A stretch of 64,000 bases of DNA, taken from G965220075 sp965220075 (GTDB lineage: Bacteria; Chloroflexota; UBA11872). The translations under genes and the position numbers were made by a program. The notes under the pieces were generated by a model, which made no database searches, was not told where the DNA came from, and saw only the letters and a program-made list of their open reading frames with translations. Shown in pieces: positions 9,091 through 17,241 of the stretch. Within the stretch, counting starts at the first letter, position 1. Every line of letters starts with the position of its first letter. The DNA is taken from NCBI GenBank assembly GCA_965220075.1, contig OZ244806.1:930001-994000 (forward strand). The letters run 5' to 3'.

Positions 9091-10287
9091 GTGCGCAGCG
9101 AATTTCGCCTCGCCTTGCAGCAGCTTGCCGACGAGAAGGGCATCCAGATCGATGCGGCGCTCAACGCCTTGCGTCAAGCCGTCGCATCCGCCTTTGAGGA
9201 CTTCAACACCGAGTACGACGACATCGATGTCGAGATAGGCACCGACACCGGTGAGGCCACGGTTTACGCCAACAAAACCGTCGTAGAGCGAGTGGACGAC
9301 GCCATCCACGAGATATCTCTCGAAGAAGCACGCTCCTTTGACGCCGACGTTCAACTGAGTGAGATATTCCAGATAGACATCACCCCTCCCAACTTCGGCC
9401 GCATCGCCACTCAACACGCGCGCCAGGTCATGCAGCAGGCGCTGCGCGACGCCGAGCGCATGGAGATATATCAGCAGTTCGTCGAGCACGAAGGCGAAAT
9501 ACTTGTGGGTCACATCACACGCGCCGAGCACCGTGGCGTGCACGTCGAGCTGGGGCGCGCCGAGGCCGTCTTGCCCCCGCCGGAGCAGATTCCGGGCGAG
9601 TTCTATCGGGTCGGACAGCGCCTGCGCGTCTTGCTGCTGGAAGTGAACGAGGCCGGACGCGGCGCGCTGCTGCGCGTTTCGCGCAGTCATCCCGATTTCG
9701 TGCGGCGCCTGTTCGAGCGCGAAGTGCCCGAGATTCAGAGCGGTTTGGTGGAGATAATGGGCATCGCCCGCGATGCGGGCGTGCGCACCAAGGTTGCCGT
9801 GCGCTCTACCCAAACCGGTCTCGACCCGGTGGGCGCTTGCGTGGGCATGCGCGGCACCCGCATTCAGAACATCCTGCGCGAGCTGGGGATGGAGAAGGTC
9901 GAGATCATCCTCTGGGACGCCGAGCCGGCCGTCTACGTGGCCAACGCTCTCAGCCCGGCGCGCGTGCAGAACGTCTACGTCCACCCAGACGCCCGCGAAG
10001 CCGACGTCTTCGTGGCCACCGATATGGTCTCGCTCGCAATCGGCCGCGAGGGCCAGAATTCGCGGCTGGCTGCGCGCCTGACCAGCCACCGGATCAATAT
10101 CCGTGACGCCTCCGAGCCCTCCGAGGCGCGTGACACCGCGGCGCCGGATGAAGCGACTCCGGGTGAATCCCAGGCGCCCGACGCGGCGCCGGAGGCGCGC
10201 GCGGACGCCGAATCCCACCAGCCTGACAGTGAGCTCGTCTCGGCCAAACTCGGCGCGGAAGTAGTCGTGCGTGACGGGGAGGCGTGA
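9091..10287 (+). CDS. nusA: Transcription termination/antitermination factor NusA
   Basis: NusA binds RNA polymerase and nascent RNA, controlling pausing, termination and antitermination. The 398-residue protein has the N-terminal RNAP-binding domain (1-125, with TPPNFGRIATQHARQVMQQ at its end), an S1 domain (about 130-200) and KH1/KH2 (about 205-345, with GACVGMRGTRIQNILRELG and SLAIGREGQNSRLAARLT). The last 50 residues form an Ala/Glu/Asp-rich tail without the acidic repeats of enterobacterial NusA. The GTG start follows a strong AAGGAGG. It is the first gene of the operon; rimP, usual upstream neighbour in many bacteria, is not there. Its TGA is in the same frame as the following ylxR. Confidence 0.97.
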   Translation: MRSEFRLALQQLADEKGIQIDAALNALRQAVASAFEDFNTEYDDIDVEIGTDTGEATVYANKTVVERVDDAIHEISLEEARSFDADVQLSEIFQIDITPPNFGRIATQHARQVMQQALRDAERMEIYQQFVEHEGEILVGHITRAEHRGVHVELGRAEAVLPPPEQIPGEFYRVGQRLRVLLLEVNEAGRGALLRVSRSHPDFVRRLFEREVPEIQSGLVEIMGIARDAGVRTKVAVRSTQTGLDPVGACVGMRGTRIQNILRELGMEKVEIILWDAEPAVYVANALSPARVQNVYVHPDAREADVFVATDMVSLAIGREGQNSRLAARLTSHRINIRDASEPSEARDTAAPDEATPGESQAPDAAPEARADAESHQPDSELVSAKLGAEVVVRDGEA

Positions 10288-10290
10288 CTT

Positions 10291-10602
10291 ATTCCACGCC
10301 ACCAACCACAGCGAACTTGCATCGCTTGTAGGACAAAACGCGAAAAACGTGAGCTGGTGCGTATTGTGCGGACGCCTTCGGGCAGCGTGGGTCTAGACGC
10401 TTCGGGGCGTCTGCCGGGACGCGGCGCCTACCTCTGCAACGCCCCGGCCTGCTGGCAAGCGGTGCGCCGCGGCGGTCTTCTGGGTAAGCGTCTCAAGACT
10501 TCGATTGACGGTGAGGACCTCGAGGCGCTTGCCAGCCAGGCGGCCCGCGAGCGGCTTGCGGCGGTCCCCGGAGACCGCGCTTCCCTGGCGAGTTTGAGCT
10601 AG
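10291..10602 (+). CDS. ylxR: YlxR family RNA-binding protein (DUF448), apparent ATT start
   Basis: Small conserved protein always found near nusA and infB. Its core is complete: CIACRTKREKRELVRIV, then GRLPGRGAYLC and a second C at ACWQAV. The conserved N-terminal CIACR motif is encoded from 10318, yet between the nusA stop (10285-10287) and that point the frame has no ATG, GTG or TTG. The codons are CTT ATT CCA CGC CAC CAA CCA CAG CGA ACT. GGGGAGG at 10276-10282 lies 8 nt before ATT 10291, which gives a normal-length protein of 103 residues. I therefore infer an AUU start, as known for infC in E. coli. The first canonical in-frame start (GTG 10357) would remove the conserved motif. Confidence 0.88.
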   Translation: MPRHQPQRTCIACRTKREKRELVRIVRTPSGSVGLDASGRLPGRGAYLCNAPACWQAVRRGGLLGKRLKTSIDGEDLEALASQAARERLAAVPGDRASLASLS

Positions 10603-10603
10603 C

Positions 10604-12490
10604 GTGGCGCGCGGCCGCCGTTCACGTCGCCCTCCACAGCGCCGCCCGCCCGCCCGGCGGCGCCCGCCGCCAGCCGACCCGGTTCCTGAGACTCCGGTGG
10701 CGCCGCCCCCGGTCACGGTCACTATGCGCATAGTGGCTCTGCCCGCGTCGGCCACCATCGGTGAAATGGCGCGGCTTGCCAGTGTCGAGTCGAGCCAGAT
10801 CATCGTCGAGCTGATGAACCGCGGCGTGCTTGCCACCATCAACGCGGCGATCGATCGCGACACCGCGCGCGCCATTCTGGCGAAGTTTGATGTGGAGGTC
10901 GTCGCGGAGGAGGCCGCGCGTGCCGGGCCGGATGGTCGCGGGGCGGACGCCGTCGCTGCTGAAGAGGCGCCGCCCGTCGAGCCGGAGGCGCGCGGCGATC
11001 CGCGCCCCCCCGTGGTAACTGTGATGGGACACGTTGACCATGGCAAAACCACGCTGCTCGACGCCATTCGCGAGACCAAAGTCGTTGACGGCGAGTACGG
11101 CGGCATCACCCAGCACATCGGCGCCTATCAGGTTCAGACTTCCCACGGTCCGATCACCTTCATCGACACGCCGGGTCACGAGGCCTTCACCGCCATGCGC
11201 GCGCAGGGCGCGGGCGTCACCGACATTGCCGTCGTGGTAGCCGCGGCCGATGACGGCGTGATGCCGCAGACGGTCGAGGCTATCGGCCACGCGCGCGCCG
11301 CGGGCGTGCCCATCATCATCGCCGTCAACAAGATCGATCTGCCCGGCGCTAACCCGGACCGCGTCCTGCAACAGCTCACCGAGCACGAGATCGTGGTCGA
11401 GTCGTATGGCGGCCCGGTCGTGTCCGTGGAGGTTTCGGCGCTTCAAGGGCAAGGGATCGACGACCTGCTGGAGTACATAGCCCTCACGGCCCAGCTCGAG
11501 GACCTGCGAGCGCCATCCGCGGGTCAGGCTCAAGCGACCGTGATTGAGACTCGCATGGACCGCAGCCAGGGACCGGTTGCAACCCTGATCATTCGAAGCG
11601 GCGCACTCGCGGTTGGCGACACCGTCACGGCCGGCGGCGTGAATGGCCGCGTGCGCGCTCTCTTCGACGACGCGGGCCGGCGGCTCACGTCAGCCGGGCC
11701 GTCAAGCCCGGTCGAGGTGATGGGGCTGGAGGATCTTCCTAACGCGGGTGAAAGATTGCTGGTGGTCGAGCAGTCGCGCGGCAAGCGCCGCGCCCGCCGT
11801 GCGCCCACCCCCGCACCGACTTCCGAGCCGGCCATGCGTCTCAGCCTGGAGCAGCTTGCCGCGCAGATGACGACGGGCCAGTTCCACCAGATCAACGTGG
11901 TAGTGCGTGCGGACACGGCCGGCGCCGCCCGGGCGGTAGTTACCTCCGTGGAAGATCTGGGGGATGCGCGCTCGCGCGCCGCCGTGGTATTCGAAGGCGT
12001 TGGCGCCATTACCGAATCGGACGTCAATCTGGCCGCCGCCGCTCAGGGGATCGTGGTGGGTTTCGAGGTCCGCGCGGAGCCCAACGCGCGGGCCGCCGCC
12101 GAGCGCCAGGGCGTCGACATTCGTCTCTACCGCACGATCTACGACCTGATAGATGAGATCAGCGCCGCGCTAGCCGGATTGATCGAGCCCGAAGATGTCG
12201 AGGTCATCGACGGGCAACTCGAGATTAGAGGCGAGTTCCGCAGCGAACGCAACCTGCAGATCGTCGGCGGCATGGTTCTCAGCGGCCGCATCGTTCAGGG
12301 CGGCAGCGTGCGCATCTTCCGCAATGGAGAGTTGATCGGCAGCGGCCGCGTCGCCTCGCTGCGGCGTTTCGCCGACGCCGTGGAGGAGGTGCGTGAGGGG
12401 TTCGACTGCGGGTTGGGCGTCGAGACCACCGCGCCTATCCAGCTCGCCGACGTGATAGAGGGATTCCACACGGAGAGTCGGCGGCCGTAG
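10604..12490 (+). CDS. infB: Translation initiation factor IF-2
   Basis: GTPase that positions initiator tRNA on the ribosome. The protein is 628 residues, with a basic Arg/Pro-rich start (1-40), an IF2-N domain (about 45-105) and a complete G domain: G1 GHVDHGKT, G2 GGITQHIGA, G3 DTPGH, G4 NKID and G5 SAL. Domain II follows (EARMDRSQGP-like region near residue 310), then domains III and IV to the end (RSERNLQIVGG...EEVREGFDCGLGVE). It is a short IF-2, lacking the long N-terminal extension of proteobacterial forms. The GTG start lies one base after the ylxR stop, implying translational coupling. Confidence 0.97.
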   Translation: MARGRRSRRPPQRRPPARRRPPPADPVPETPVAPPPVTVTMRIVALPASATIGEMARLASVESSQIIVELMNRGVLATINAAIDRDTARAILAKFDVEVVAEEAARAGPDGRGADAVAAEEAPPVEPEARGDPRPPVVTVMGHVDHGKTTLLDAIRETKVVDGEYGGITQHIGAYQVQTSHGPITFIDTPGHEAFTAMRAQGAGVTDIAVVVAAADDGVMPQTVEAIGHARAAGVPIIIAVNKIDLPGANPDRVLQQLTEHEIVVESYGGPVVSVEVSALQGQGIDDLLEYIALTAQLEDLRAPSAGQAQATVIETRMDRSQGPVATLIIRSGALAVGDTVTAGGVNGRVRALFDDAGRRLTSAGPSSPVEVMGLEDLPNAGERLLVVEQSRGKRRARRAPTPAPTSEPAMRLSLEQLAAQMTTGQFHQINVVVRADTAGAARAVVTSVEDLGDARSRAAVVFEGVGAITESDVNLAAAAQGIVVGFEVRAEPNARAAAERQGVDIRLYRTIYDLIDEISAALAGLIEPEDVEVIDGQLEIRGEFRSERNLQIVGGMVLSGRIVQGGSVRIFRNGELIGSGRVASLRRFADAVEEVREGFDCGLGVETTAPIQLADVIEGFHTESRRP

Positions 12491-12507
12491 TCCCGGAGAT
12501 CCAAGCC

Positions 12508-12885
12508 ATGCCATCCCGGAGGCTGGAGCGCGTCGCGGCGCAAATCGTGCGCGAGGTCGGCGCCATCCTCGCCCGCCATGTCAGCGACCCCGAGTTGGGA
12601 TTTGTGACCGTGCGGCACGCCAGCGTCTCACCGGACCTGGAGGTCGCCACGGTCTTCGTCAGCGTGCTGGGAGACGCCGAGCGGGTGCGCTCGTCCATCC
12701 AGGCGCTCGAGCGCGCCCGTGGGTTGGTGCGACAAGAGCTGGGCCGGCGCCTGCGCCTGCGGGTGACACCCGACGTGCGATTTCAGCTCGATCCCGAGGG
12801 CATCACTGAAGAGCGCCTGCGCCAGCTGCTCGGCGATACCGCCTCTCCGGACATAGATGCCGGACCCGATTCGCCCGGTGTCTGA
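12508..12885 (+). CDS. rbfA: Ribosome-binding factor A
   Basis: RbfA is a 30S maturation factor with a single KH-like domain. The 125-residue sequence shows the family pattern: RLERVAAQIVREVGAIL at the N-terminus, DPELGFVTVRHASVSPDL in the middle and LRLRVTPDVRFQLD near the end. It starts 17 bp after infB and overlaps the start of truB by 29 nt. The C-terminal tail (residues about 110-125) is Asp/Pro-rich and falls in the overlap. Confidence 0.94.
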   Translation: MPSRRLERVAAQIVREVGAILARHVSDPELGFVTVRHASVSPDLEVATVFVSVLGDAERVRSSIQALERARGLVRQELGRRLRLRVTPDVRFQLDPEGITEERLRQLLGDTASPDIDAGPDSPGV

Positions 12886-13843
12886 GCGGGAGGGCGGGGA
12901 CGCACCCAGCGGGTTCGCCAACGTCTTCAAGCCTATGGGCGTACGCTCGACTCAGGTAGTTACGGCCGTTCGCCGCGCGCTGGGGGGCGGACGCGTAGGT
13001 CACTGCGGCACACTGGACCCGTTGGCGGCGGGTGTCCTGCCGCTGGCGCTGGGGCGCGCCACCCGGCTCAGCTCTCACGTGATGCGGATGCGCAAAACCT
13101 ATCTGGCGTGCGTGCTTCTCGGAGTTTCGACCGCCAGCGACGACCTGGAGGGCGCGCCTCTTGGGCCGCTGCGGGCTGCGCCCTCCGTAGAGGAGGTTGA
13201 AGCCGCGATCTCCGGCTCGGTGGGCACGATCCGGCAGCGCCCGCCGGCCATGTCCGCTGTGCACGTGGGCGGGCGCCGCGCCTACGACATCGCACGCAGC
13301 GGCGGGTCACCGGACCTGCCGGCGCGCGAGGTCAATGTCTACGCCGCCGAGCCGCTCGCCTACGGGCGCTTGCCGGTGGCTGTTTGCGACGGCGCGCTTC
13401 GCTTCGCGGACAGCCCGTCCGCGGTCGAGTCGCTCCTCGTCGCGGTTCGCATCGAGTGCTCCACCGGAACCTACGTGCGCAGCATTGCGCGCGACCTCGG
13501 GCAGGCCATCGGCTGCGGCGCGACGGTTTTCGGACTGATTCGATGCGCCGTCGGGAGCTTCGCACTTGCCAATGCAACGGAGCTTTGGCAGCTGGAGACG
13601 GCCGTGCGTCTCGGACACCTCGATCGGATTCTGTTCCCGCCGGACGCCGCGGTCGAGGCGCTTCCCGCGCACGTGGTTACGGCCGGGCAGGTGGTTGACA
13701 TCCTGCGCGGCCGCGACTTGCACGCACCGCCGCACAAGCACGGCCCACACCGCGTTTACGATACCGACGGCGACTTCGTCGGCGTCTTGAGCGCGGCCGG
13801 CGGCAGCTGGCGCGGCCGGCGCATACTCATCGACGCGGCATGA
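12857..13843 (+). CDS. truB: tRNA pseudouridine(55) synthase TruB
   Basis: Isomerises U55 in the T-loop of tRNAs. The 328-residue protein has the catalytic motif GHCGTLDPLAAGVLPLALG with the conserved Asp (about residue 54), the KTY motif in RKTYLACVLLG, the RPPAMSAVHVGGRRAYDIAR segment and the CSTGTYVRSIARDLGQ motif. A C-terminal PUA-like region (about 250-325) is present. The start at ATG 12857 overlaps rbfA by 29 nt. A later start near residue 20 (before FANVFKPMGV) is possible because the first 18 residues are not conserved in the family. Confidence 0.95.
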   Translation: MPDPIRPVSEREGGDAPSGFANVFKPMGVRSTQVVTAVRRALGGGRVGHCGTLDPLAAGVLPLALGRATRLSSHVMRMRKTYLACVLLGVSTASDDLEGAPLGPLRAAPSVEEVEAAISGSVGTIRQRPPAMSAVHVGGRRAYDIARSGGSPDLPAREVNVYAAEPLAYGRLPVAVCDGALRFADSPSAVESLLVAVRIECSTGTYVRSIARDLGQAIGCGATVFGLIRCAVGSFALANATELWQLETAVRLGHLDRILFPPDAAVEALPAHVVTAGQVVDILRGRDLHAPPHKHGPHRVYDTDGDFVGVLSAAGGSWRGRRILIDAA

Positions 13844-14847
13844 CCCTGCCGGTCAGCATCGGGCATTGCGCGGTCTATTCCGATCCCGCCGCCTATTCGG
13901 CGGCCGCCCCGGCGTCGGTAACCTTGGGGCGGTTCGACGGTGTGCACATGGGTCATCGCGGGCTGCTCGAGGCCACCGTCGCCGACGCGCGCGCAGCAGC
14001 GCACAGACAGGCTCTGGCCATCACGTTCTGGCCCCCGCCCGAATGGGTGCTGCGCCCGGAAGCGCCGCGGCGGCTCCTCATCACCCTCGCGGACCGCCTG
14101 GAGCTGATGGCCGCCACCGGTCTCGACGCGGTGATCGTCTGGCCCTTCGATCGCGCCAGCGCGGCGCTCTCTCCCGAACAGTTCCTGCGCCGCCTCTACG
14201 ACCAGATTTACATGCGCTCGCTCATCACCGGCCCCGACGCCCGCCTTGGCAAGGATCGCGCCGGCACTCCGCAAGTCATCGCCGCCGTTGCCGGTCGGCT
14301 CGGCGTTTCCTACCGGGAGATTCCCTGGCAGGGAACGCCGGCCGTCATGACCAGCGGCCGCTTGCGCGCCGCGCTTGAGACCGGCGCGCTGGCGCAGATC
14401 AACGCCGCGCTCGGTCGCAGCCACAGCATCGCCGGCCGGGTCGTTGCCGGGGATGGGCGCGGTCGCTCGATCGGGTTTCCCACCGCCAACCTCGAGCTGC
14501 CGGACTGGCTGCTTCTGCCGGCCAACGGGATCTACGCGGGCCTGGCCGCCTGGGACGGCGGCGACGCGCCCTCCCTGCCAATCCGGGCCGCTATCAACGT
14601 AGGCGTGCGGCCCACTTTCGGCCCGGGCGAGCGTCTTATCGAAGTGCACCTCCTCGACTTTGCCGGCGAGCTCTATGGCCGCACATTGCGGGTGTTCCTG
14701 CACGCGCGGCTCCGCGATGAGCAAAGCTTCGGGTCGGTTGAGGAGCTGGTCGGCCAGATCCGACGCGACCTGGAGCTTGCACGGAAAATCCCGGCGCCCG
14801 AGCCCGCCTCGCTCGAGCCTTTTGCGCCTTCAGCCGGGGCGCGCTAG
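13840..14847 (+). CDS. ribF: Bifunctional riboflavin kinase / FAD synthetase
   Basis: Makes FMN from riboflavin and then FAD. The N-terminal nucleotidyltransferase domain (about 20-175) has GRFDGVHMGHRGLL and the segment around TSGRLRAALETG. The C-terminal kinase domain (about 190-320) has GRVVAGDGRGRSIGFPTAN with the PTAN motif and NGIYAGLAAW, then NVGVRPTFGP and EVHLLDFAGELYGR. The ATG overlaps the truB stop as ATGA, so the two are translationally coupled. rpsO, which commonly follows, is not present; a small redox protein follows instead. Confidence 0.95.
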   Translation: MTLPVSIGHCAVYSDPAAYSAAAPASVTLGRFDGVHMGHRGLLEATVADARAAAHRQALAITFWPPPEWVLRPEAPRRLLITLADRLELMAATGLDAVIVWPFDRASAALSPEQFLRRLYDQIYMRSLITGPDARLGKDRAGTPQVIAAVAGRLGVSYREIPWQGTPAVMTSGRLRAALETGALAQINAALGRSHSIAGRVVAGDGRGRSIGFPTANLELPDWLLLPANGIYAGLAAWDGGDAPSLPIRAAINVGVRPTFGPGERLIEVHLLDFAGELYGRTLRVFLHARLRDEQSFGSVEELVGQIRRDLELARKIPAPEPASLEPFAPSAGAR

Positions 14848-14852
14848 CAGCT

Positions 14853-15188
14853 GTGTCGGCAATCTCACTGCGGGGTGCCCGCGGGTACGGTCTACGCTTA
14901 GGCGCAATGCTGCGGCCACAGCAACTTGACGTGTACGTCTCGCGGCACTGTTCCGGCTGCGTGGACGCCGCGGCGATAGCCGAAGCCTGCCGGGCGCGGG
15001 ACCGCCAGGTGGCAATCGAGATCATCGACGTCGACCGCGAGCCGGGCCGCGTTCCGAACGCCGTCGTGGCTGTGCCAACATATGTGCTGGACGGGCAGGC
15101 GATTCACCTGGGGAATCCCAGCCTGGAGTGGCTCCTGCAGCGGCTTGCTGAGGGGCGGGAGGAAGCGCTGGGTGAACCTCCGAACTGA
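14853..15188 (+). CDS. Small thioredoxin-fold protein with CxxC motif
   Basis: A protein of up to 111 residues with the order LDVYVSRHCSGC (CxxC), a helix, VAIEIIDVD and VPTYVLDG, whose cis-proline pattern is that of a thioredoxin/glutaredoxin fold. It may act as a thiol-disulfide reductant or a metal-binding thiol protein. The GTG at 14853 lies 5 bp after ribF; ATG 14907 (MLRPQQLDVYV) gives a 93-residue protein that fits the fold better and may be the real start. It overlaps the following Crp-type regulator by 17 nt, which suggests a redox link between the two. Specific function not known. Confidence 0.75.
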   Translation: MSAISLRGARGYGLRLGAMLRPQQLDVYVSRHCSGCVDAAAIAEACRARDRQVAIEIIDVDREPGRVPNAVVAVPTYVLDGQAIHLGNPSLEWLLQRLAEGREEALGEPPN

Positions 15189-15888
15189 GACGAGCCGAGC
15201 GGCCGCTGCGTCTGGCCGGGCCGACCTCAAACGCCGCTACCTGCGCGCCATTGACATCTTTCAGGACCTGTCCGAGGAGCAGATCGGCGAGATCGACCGG
15301 AGCGTGCGCATGTCTACGGTCGAGCGAGGCCGGGTCGTCTTCGAGCCTGAGGAGTCGCCCGACGCCCTGTTTGTGCTCAAGCAGGGCCGCATACAGATCT
15401 ATCGAATCTCGCCCGAGGGCCGGCGTTTCGTGGTTGCCAATATCGAGCCGGGCACTTTCTTCGGCGAGCTGGCCCTAATCGGCCAGTCCATGCACGGCTC
15501 GTTCGCCGAGACGCTCGAAGATTCCACCCTTTGCGTGATGAGCCGTCACGACGTCGAGGCCCTTATTCGTCGACACCCCCAGGTAGGCGTACGCATCATG
15601 CAGACCCTGGCGGAGCGCCTCAGCGACGCCGAGACTCAGCTCGAGGATCTGGCTCTCAAGTCGCTCGCCTCGCGCCTGGCTACCCTGATTCTGCGTCTGA
15701 CTGTCGACGGCGGAGACCAGATGCTGGGTCTCACCCACAACGACCTGGCCGAGCGCGTGGGCACTTCGCGCGAGACGGCCACCCAGGCCTTGAACGAGCT
15801 CAAGGCCGCCGGACTAATCAACATAGGCCGCAAGCGGATCGAGGTCGTTGACCGCGAGGAACTGGAAGCCATCGCCGAGTCCTACTAG
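15172..15888 (+). CDS. Crp/Fnr family transcriptional regulator
   Basis: A 238-residue protein with an N-terminal cyclic-nucleotide-binding beta barrel (about 20-135; PDALFVLKQGRIQIYRISPEG, EPGTFFGELALIG) and a C-terminal winged helix (about 165-235; GLTHNDLAERVGTSRETATQALNEL). The RETAT recognition-helix motif is typical of Crp members. No Fnr-type N-terminal cysteine cluster is visible. GTG 15172 follows GGGAGGAAG and overlaps the upstream CxxC gene. The open frame extends back to 15082, but that part translates the preceding gene out of frame. The effector is unknown: cAMP, another nucleotide or a redox signal are possible. Confidence 0.9.
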   Translation: MNLRTETSRAAAASGRADLKRRYLRAIDIFQDLSEEQIGEIDRSVRMSTVERGRVVFEPEESPDALFVLKQGRIQIYRISPEGRRFVVANIEPGTFFGELALIGQSMHGSFAETLEDSTLCVMSRHDVEALIRRHPQVGVRIMQTLAERLSDAETQLEDLALKSLASRLATLILRLTVDGGDQMLGLTHNDLAERVGTSRETATQALNELKAAGLINIGRKRIEVVDREELEAIAESY

Positions 15889-15938
15889 CCGCCGCGAGCG
15901 CTTGTGCGTCGCGATTCGCCGGATTGCCGCTTTAGGCG

Positions 15939-16439
15939 TCAAGCACCGGGCTCATCCAGCCTGCGCCAGAGTCGCCGGGATGTCGTTTGGTATCCAAGCT
16001 TGCGGTAGAGACGTAACGCGGGCTGGTTGAACTCGAACACGGTGAGCTCGGTCTCGTCTATTCCCTGGTCGCGCACCCAGTGGTGCGCCGCGTCCATCAG
16101 CAGCGCGGCTATGCCGCGTCGACGAAACGCCTCGGCGACGACCAGCTCCTCGATCGCGGCGTAGCGACGCGGAACCAGCGCCGGCACGTCCGGGATAGTT
16201 GGCCTTTCGTGGATTTGGACGCGCACGAGCGCAACGACGGCGCCATCGGCTTCGGCCAGGAGCAGATCGCCTTCTGGGTCTTCGACGTTCTGGTCAAACC
16301 AGCGCCGCGAGCGGGCCGGCAGGTCGGTGGGCCGAAACCGACGCGGCAGCTCAGCCGCGTGCAGGGCGTCGGCTTCCGCCCACAGCCGGCAGGCGGCCTG
16401 GTAGTCGCATGAGTACGCGCGACGCACCTGGAACCGCAT
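15939..16439 (-). CDS. GNAT family N-acetyltransferase
   Basis: A 166-residue protein of the GNAT acetyl-CoA-dependent transferase fold. The start MRFQVRRAYSCDYQAACRLW, the central YAAIEELVVAEAFRRRGIAALLM with the acetyl-CoA pyrophosphate loop RRRGIA, and the end FNQPALRLYRKLGYQ are the canonical elements. The ATG at 16439 gives a family-length protein; the frame extends further upstream through a Gly/Arg-rich unconserved stretch. Substrate unknown. It converges with the Crp-type regulator. Confidence 0.85.
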   Translation of the reverse strand: MRFQVRRAYSCDYQAACRLWAEADALHAAELPRRFRPTDLPARSRRWFDQNVEDPEGDLLLAEADGAVVALVRVQIHERPTIPDVPALVPRRYAAIEELVVAEAFRRRGIAALLMDAAHHWVRDQGIDETELTVFEFNQPALRLYRKLGYQTTSRRLWRRLDEPGA

Positions 16440-16730
16440 AGGTCCGCAGGATACGTCCGTGGCCGGTGCGCCTGCCCGTGCCGCTACGGCAGACGGGCCG
16501 GCCGCGCGTTCGCCGCGGCGTACAACCACGCCCCCAAGCCTTTCGTCTGGACCGCCTCCGTCGCGACCACCCTGGCTGGAACAGAACATCCTGGCCCCGG
16601 CCTGGGCCCATCCGGGCTGGGGGCCGGACCGGCAGGCCCGGGGGATCCGGTGCCATGCCGCGAGCGCCGGTTGCGGCCGCCGCGCCCGCGGGACCTCCTC
16701 CGCGCGGTCCGCGCCGGCCTGACGGAATGG

Positions 16731-17231
16731 CTAGCCCCTTCCCTCGTTACGGTCGATCACCGCCCACAGGTCCTTGCTATCCGGCCACTCGCGCTGGTGA
16801 CGCCCCACGTGCACCTCACGCACGACGCCCGCGGGATCGATGAGGGCGACGGCCGGCCGCGCCATGTTCCACGACTCGAAGTTGATCCGAACATATACAC
16901 CGTAGGCGCGGATCACCTGGCGCTCGACATCCGCCAGCAGCGGGAACGGGAGGCCTTCACGCGTGGCGAACGCGGCCACGGCGTCGAGCCCCTGCCCGTA
17001 GATGCAGGCGACGGCCGCGCCCCGCCCGGCCCACTCGTCCAGCTCGACCTCGAGCCGCGCCAGGTAGCCCTGGCAGCTCAGTCACCAGGTATGCCGCAGA
17101 AAGACCAGGAACAGCCACCGGCCGGCAAAGTCCCGCAAAGCGGCGCGCTCGTTCGTTCCCGCCACGGGGAGATCGAAGTCCGGCGCCGGTTCGCCGATGG
17201 TGAGCGTGGTCGAGCCTTCGGAGCGCGGCAC
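16731..17231 (-). CDS. Peroxiredoxin/thioredoxin-like probable selenoprotein (in-frame UGA read as Sec)
   Basis: Reading from GTG 17231, a complete AhpC/TSA-type protein of 166 residues appears: IGEPAPDFDLPVAG, then RDFAGRWLFLVFLRHTW, then TGA at 17084-17082, then LSCQGYLARLEVELDEWAG and on to the end of the fold (FPLLADVERQVIRAYGVY, PAVALIDPAGVVREVHVG). The TGA sits where relatives have the first cysteine of a CxxC motif after FLRH, giving U-L-S-C. A hairpin with a G opening its apical loop follows the UGA directly (separate entry). No other stop or frameshift interrupts the 166 codons. I infer a selenocysteine peroxiredoxin-like redox protein. The alternative is a pseudogene with one nonsense mutation. 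No selA, selB or selC lies in the window. Confidence 0.72.
17052..17081 (-). promoter_or_regulatory. SECIS-like hairpin directly after the in-frame UGA
   Basis: On the minus strand, after UGA and CUGAGCU, the stem GCCAGG (17074-17069), loop GCUA (17068-17065) and stem CCUGGC (17064-17059) form a perfect 6-bp hairpin. An outer GAGC/GCUC pairing (17079-17076 with 17055-17052) leaves a bulged U opposite GCG. The first apical-loop base is G, 16 nt from the U of UGA. This matches the described bacterial SECIS layout: a hairpin just 3' of UGA with a G in the first two loop positions. Confidence 0.6.
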
Positions 17232-17241
17232 TGTCGCAGCC

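Noticed and set aside
8935..10305. 456-residue open frame on the minus strand
   Set aside because: Antisense shadow of nusA; the plus-strand product has all NusA domains, and the minus product shows no motif.
10357..10602. YlxR starting at GTG 10357
   Set aside because: This would remove the conserved CIACR motif; the upstream AUU start with a ribosome site fits better.
16731..16979. An 82-residue protein starting at GTG 16979
   Set aside because: It is only the C-terminal half of the peroxiredoxin-like fold; the upstream frame, across one TGA, holds the missing half.
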